From positions 1 to 20,890 of the forward strand of contig JAAMXY010000784.1 of the NCBI GenBank assembly GCA_019677205.1: 20,890 bases of DNA. Direction: 5' to 3'. The notes beneath the pieces were generated by a model, which did not search any database, was not told the origin of the DNA, and saw only the letters and a list, made by a program, of their open reading frames with translations. Numbering within the stretch: the first letter of the stretch is position 1; each line of letters starts with the position of its first letter. Below are positions 17,410 to 20,890 of the stretch, in pieces. The position numbers were made by a program, and so were the translations under genes. The stretch comes from Pinguiococcus pyrenoidosus. Taxonomy: Eukaryota > Sar > Pinguiophyceae > Pinguiochrysidales > Pinguiochrysidaceae.

Positions 17410-18876
17410 ATGCAGCCGCTTGAGCGATGGACTCTACTCAGCGGCTTGACAGACCCAGGATCTGATGGCCGGACGCCCCCTTCCGAGGCGCGGCTGCTAG
17501 CCACGAGAGATCCGCATGAGCCGGTGGAGTTTGAGCTCCCCTTCTGGGCGGCGTGCCTGGTGCTGCTGCTGCTGGGCCTCTTGATCGTGAGCTTCGCCGT
17601 AGTGCTTTGGAAGTGCCTGGACAGGCAGAGGTGCTCTCAGCAGGTCGCCAAGATCAAGGCTTGTCTTGGCAGGTGCTTTGGGCTTTGCCTTTGCAGGAAG
17701 AGGCAGCCGACACAACCCGCGCCAGGCTGGTGGAGCCCCCCGAAGCAGGTAGGAGCCGTGGGGGTGGAGCGGAGCTTCTGGGGCGAGAGGCAGATTCGCT
17801 CCGACTTCCTTGTGCTGGTTGGGCTCATCTCTTTGTGAAACCATGCGCATCTGGCGCAGAATAACGCGGGCGTCGCGATGGCGCCGCAGCCAAACTGGCT
17901 GGCTCAACCGCAGGCCGGCCCCATGTCCTTCCCAGCCACCTCGATGGCGATCCCTCGGGGAACAACGGCGCCAGCTGGTTCACTCGGTACGTAGCTCTGC
18001 TGCTGTTCGGATGCTTTCGGGTGCTCCTAAGTCGCTCTGCTCGAATGGGCGTCCGTGCGAAAGGTGCCTACTCGGGTTTTGGTGAGTGTAAGAAGTCGCA
18101 CTGCAAATCATCGCCGCCTCGCCATGTGTTTCTTCTAAATCTATCCCTCTTCGTCCTCTTTCTCAGCAGCGCCACGTACGTCGCCAGATCTCTTCGGGCC
18201 TCCGCCGGCAAGCGCCGGCATGCCCTTGTTCACGAGCCCCGCTGCGACGGCGGTGGCGGCGCAATCGCCGTACACGCAGCCTCAAGCCCAGGCCAGAAAC
18301 AGGGCGGGGATCATGGGCGCCTTGCGCTCTCTGTTCCGCAGGACCTCGGCGAGAGCGCAGGGCCAGCCCGGAGCCGGTGGGTCCATGTTCGCGATGCACC
18401 AAGGAGGAGGGCCTCCAGACATGAGTTGGATGCAAGTAGCCGGGCCTCCAACCCAGAAAGTTCAGGATCCGGGTGGCATGGGCTGGGCGCAGGTTGCCGG
18501 AGCACCGAACCAGAAGCCCGTGAGCACGGCCAACATGTCCTGGGCACAGGTGCCCGGAGCGAGTGCGCCCACACAAGAGGCTCCGCATCGGGGCAGCATG
18601 GCCTGGGCACAGGTCTCCGGAGGAGGAGGGGGAGCGGCGCCGAAGACCATGCCGGAAGCTGGCAACAAGTCCTGGGCACAGGTCCCCGGAGGTAGCGGAA
18701 CGACGCCAAAGCCGGTGCAGCAATCCGGCGGTATGGCCTGGGCACAAGTGGCCGGAGGAGCCAGCCCCAAGCCTGCGGATCCGGCAGGCATGTCCTGGGC
18801 GCAGGTCTCCGGAGGAACGAGTCGAGCGTCGCGTCCGCAGCAGGACATGGGAATGCCGTGGGCCCAGATAAAGTAG
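17410..18876 (+). CDS. Single-pass membrane protein with eight M-x-W-A-Q-V-x-G repeats, 391 aa
   Basis: Exons are 17410-17748 (phase 0, donor CAG|GTAGGA), 17860-17986 (acceptor GCGCAG, donor GTACGT) and 18167-18876 (acceptor CTTTCTCAG); the joined length is 392 codons with no internal stop. Residues 45-67 form a strong membrane segment (FWAACLVLLLLGLLIVSFAV) without a cleavable signal peptide. Basic residues and six Cys (69, 75, 85, 89, 93, 95) follow directly, suggesting the C-terminus is cytosolic and possibly palmitoylated. After a Pro/Gln/Ala-rich linker, the motif M-x-W-A-Q-V-x-G recurs at residues 241, 260, 279, 300, 323, 345, 364 and 385, spaced 19 to 23; the first copy has W-M-Q-V and the last ends the protein as PWAQIK. 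I know no family with this repeat. Regularly spaced Trp motifs in a disordered tail suggest multivalent binding; that is inference. Confidence 0.75.
18421..18876 (+). repeat. W-A-Q-V coding tandem repeat array
   Basis: Eight units of about 57-69 bp encode the M-x-W-A-Q-V-x-G motif. The core is conserved in DNA as well as protein (typically CCTGGGCACAGGTNNCCGGA), whereas the linkers between cores differ in length and sequence. This suggests expansion by duplication followed by selection on the core. Confidence 0.85.
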
Positions 18877-19177
18877 TGACGTGAACATGCGTGAATGAGA
18901 GACATGATGCTCTGAAAGATACCTTTTCCATCGTGTGTAGTATACACGTTAGCCACGAACCACGAAGACATCCTCTCATCAACAACGACGAAGACATTCG
19001 CTGCCCTCAACACCTGATCAACCCGTATTCGTCACGCTGAGCGAAAGCCAGCATAATTTTGCGCCCGCCGGTATCTCGCTTGTCGACGACGCCACCAAAT
19101 CGCGATACGACGCCGGAAAAATCGTGAAAAGAGGCTGAAGCTGGCCTGTGTGGTTATCGTACAGATCTGGAAGACCC
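18877..19177. other. Tandem intergenic region, W-A-Q-V gene / cis-prenyltransferase gene
   Basis: These 301 bp separate two plus-strand genes, the only same-strand neighbours in the window. The stretch should contain the 3' end of the first and the promoter of the second. I see no AT-rich island, repeat or RNA gene. Confidence 0.35.
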
Positions 19178-20307
19178 ATGCGCAGCCTCTCGTTGCGCCA
19201 GTTGGCGATCTGTCTCCTCTGCGGTCATCTGCTCCCATCCCACAGCCTGAGCCGCCTGAGAACTTCGGCTCGACGGCGTAGTTTTGGCCTGAAGCGCCAG
19301 CCGAGCTTGCAAAGTGCCGCAGAGAACATAGAAGAGTCCGTGGCGGGCGTCGTGCCGGAGCACATCGCGTTCATCCTCGATGGAAACGGGCGCTGGGCCA
19401 GCATGCAGGGCTTGCCTCGAAGCACTGGCCACACGGTGAGCGCTGCTCTCTTGTGTTTCTGCTGAGGACGTGCGAACGTGTGAGAAGGGCGTTGGGAGTC
19501 AGCTTCCATCCTGATGTTCGTTGTCTTTGGGCTCTTGATACGGACGAGCGTAGGAGGGCATTCGGAATGCGCTGAGGACGTTGGATCACTGCCAAGAGCT
19601 GGGAGTCAAGGTTGTCACCCTCTACGCGATGAGCACGCAGAACCTCCTCCGGCCGTCTCAAGAGGTGGAATATCTCTTTCGTGCCTTCGAGGTGAGGCAC
19701 GAGCACTTGAGAAACTGCCAAAGGGATCAAAGACAACGGAGCTCTCAGTCGGTTGCTGTTGCAGACAACTCTCCGCGCCCACATAGAAACGCTTACGGAG
19801 AGGAAGATTAGGCTGGTCGTCATCGGAGATCGCAGCAGACTACCGGAGACTCTGCTGCAGCTCATTGTTGATGCAGAGCGAGCGTCGAGGGAGACGATGG
19901 ACGGGGAGCCCAGCATGACGCTGTGTGTCGCCATGTGCTACGGCTCCAAGAACGAGCTGGCCGGGGTCGCACGCACGCTCGCCGCTCAGGTCCGCGAGGG
20001 AACTTTGCCAGCCGAGGCCATCACCGAGGCGCACATTTCAGATGCTCTTGAAACTCGGCGCGCTGGCGTCCCAGACCCGGATCTTGTCATTCGCACCGGC
20101 GGCGAGCGGAGGCTGTCCGGCTTCCTGCTGTGGCAAGCGGAGTACGCGGAGCTGTGCTTCTTGGATGTGCTGTGGCCCGATTTCCAGAAGAAGGATCTTC
20201 TGTGCGCCATCAGATTGTTTGCGGCCACAGAGAGGCGGTACGGACGGACGCCAACGCAGGTTCGGCAGCAGAGGGAGCATGAGCATGCACAGGAGATTGG
20301 GACTTAA
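19178..20307 (+). CDS. cis-prenyltransferase (undecaprenyl/dehydrodolichyl diphosphate synthase family)
   Basis: Three phase-0 exons, 19178-19435, 19554-19691 and 19765-20307, join into 312 aa. Donors are GTGAGC and GTGAGG; acceptors are GCGTAG and TTGCAG. Family motifs run in order: [12 protein letters not shown] (62-73, with the diphosphate-binding Asp68), R81-x3-H85, [28 protein letters not shown] (113-120), [36 protein letters not shown] (Glu261 is the Mg-binding Glu) and DVLWPDF. The enzyme condenses isopentenyl diphosphate in cis into polyprenyl diphosphates. The first 58 residues are an extension: a hydrophobic segment ([14 protein letters not shown]) followed by an Arg/Ser-rich stretch, which could be a bipartite plastid leader or an ER membrane anchor. 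Oddities: the usual Glu-Asn-Trp is Gln-Asn-Leu (115-117), and the usual R-L-S-N is R-L-S-G (251). Core catalytic residues are intact. Confidence 0.92.
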
Positions 20308-20384
20308 TCCAAGGGGCAAGTTGCTTGATGGGCCAGGAACGACTGGGAAACTGCCTCTCACTCTCAGGCATTTACAGTGCTTCA

Positions 20385-20415
20385 CGACCTGCCCTATCGA
20401 CCTACCCTATCGACT
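20385..20415. repeat. 13-bp direct repeat across the ATPase stop codon
   Basis: CGACCTGCCCTAT (20385-20397) is repeated as CGACCTACCCTAT (20398-20410), followed by a partial third copy CGACT. The second unit contains the minus-strand TAG stop of the ATPase gene (20407-20409), so the duplication lies in its last codons and 3' region. Confidence 0.7.
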
Positions 20416-20890
20416 GAGCAGAGGCGTCTCCTCTGTTGCAGGGCCGGACCTCTCCCGACGTGCGTCGTCTGCCGCTCGGGTGCTCGGCGCGTGGGGTGCT
20501 CGGAAGAGGTTGAGAGACAAACTGGAAGCCACCACGCACACGCTGGACAACGCCATTGCCAAAGCGGCCAAAGACGGCGGTATCCGCAAAGGCGCGGTTA
20601 GCGGGAAAAGCAGGCCTGCGGCGACCGGAATCGCCACGATGTTGTATCCCAGCGAGAGCCAGAGGTTGATCATGATGCGGCGGGTGACGACGCGACCTAG
20701 TGCCAAGGCGTTGACAACGCCGCCGAGGTTCGAGTCGACCAGCACCACGTTCGCCGCGTCGATGGCAATATCCGAGCCCGCTCCGATCGCGATACCGACA
20801 CTGGCGCTGGCAATGGCGGGCCCGTCATTCACACCGTCGCCTACCATCGCCACCGCCTCCGACCCAAACGCCCCGTGCAGCTGCGTGATC
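20407..20890 (-). CDS. Copper-type P1B ATPase, C-terminal part (partial)
   Basis: The minus-strand frame is open to the window edge and encodes the last 160 residues. It begins near the end of the P domain with [15 protein letters not shown], the hinge motif of P-type ATPases, followed by [20 protein letters not shown], typical of P1B pumps. The last two membrane helices carry [12 protein letters not shown] and [12 protein letters not shown], corresponding to the YN and M-x2-S-S metal-site residues of Cu(I) ATPases (CopA, ATP7, RAN1/PAA types). The cytosolic tail is about 40 residues and ends E-E-T-P-L-L-S-R. This contains an acidic dileucine sorting signal of the [DE]xxxL[LI] class, suggesting a Golgi, endosomal or vacuolar membrane. 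The usual hinge Ser (N-D-S-P) is Gly here. The gene is convergent with the cis-prenyltransferase gene, 99 bp between stop codons. Confidence 0.9.
   Translation of the reverse strand, partial: ITQLHGAFGSEAVAMVGDGVNDGPAIASASVGIAIGAGSDIAIDAANVVLVDSNLGGVVNALALGRVVTRRIMINLWLSLGYNIVAIPVAAGLLFPLTAPLRIPPSLAALAMALSSVCVVASSLSLNLFRAPHAPSTRAADDARRERSGPATEETPLLSR

Noticed and set aside
1-20890. tRNA, rRNA, transposon ends or viral insertions
   Set aside because: No cloverleaf-like sequence, terminal inverted repeats, reverse transcriptase, integrase or capsid-like frames were seen.

Overview
This is a gene-dense eukaryotic nuclear window, not bacterial. Several genes contain short GT-AG introns (about 70 to 180 nt), products carry signal, transit or mitochondrial leader-like N-termini, and the families are eukaryotic: WNK kinase, MBTPS2-type site-2 protease, armadillo superhelix. 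GC content is high in genes and intergenic DNA, except for a few sharply AT-rich islands between divergent genes. A signal peptide on a helical-repeat protein, and a signal-plus-basic leader on a cis-prenyltransferase, would fit a microalga or protist with a complex (secondary) plastid, perhaps alveolate or stramenopile. That placement is inference and I cannot name the organism.

Layout, left to right: (1) the first 20 codons of a minus-strand gene resembling ALG1 mannosyltransferase, leaving the window; (2) a plus-strand 1690-aa armadillo-repeat protein; (3) a minus-strand 991-aa helical-repeat protein with a signal peptide; (4) a plus-strand three-exon gene for a probable mitochondrial protein with a C-terminal membrane segment; (5) a minus-strand WNK-type kinase whose real C-terminus lies in small exons beyond the open frame; (6) a plus-strand 410-aa protein built on a recurring D-I-x-G-A/T motif; (7) a minus-strand site-2 metalloprotease; (8) a plus-strand three-exon single-pass membrane protein with eight M-x-W-A-Q-V-x-G repeats; (9) a plus-strand three-exon cis-prenyltransferase; (10) the 3' end of a minus-strand copper-type P1B ATPase, leaving the window.

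Genes alternate strand almost perfectly. Convergent pairs are only about 100 to 195 bp apart, while divergent pairs are separated by about 310 to 980 bp, presumably shared promoter regions. No operon logic is expected. The only pathway link visible is at the two ends: a cis-prenyltransferase (polyprenol/dolichol backbone) and an ALG1-like enzyme (dolichol-linked glycan assembly). The site-2 protease, WNK kinase and copper pump are separate housekeeping or signalling functions.

The least explained proteins are the W-A-Q-V repeat membrane protein, the DIxGA repeat protein and the probable mitochondrial membrane protein. The clearest gene-model result is reconstruction of the WNK C-terminal PF2-like domain across two introns, one of which holds an 18-bp tandem repeat.
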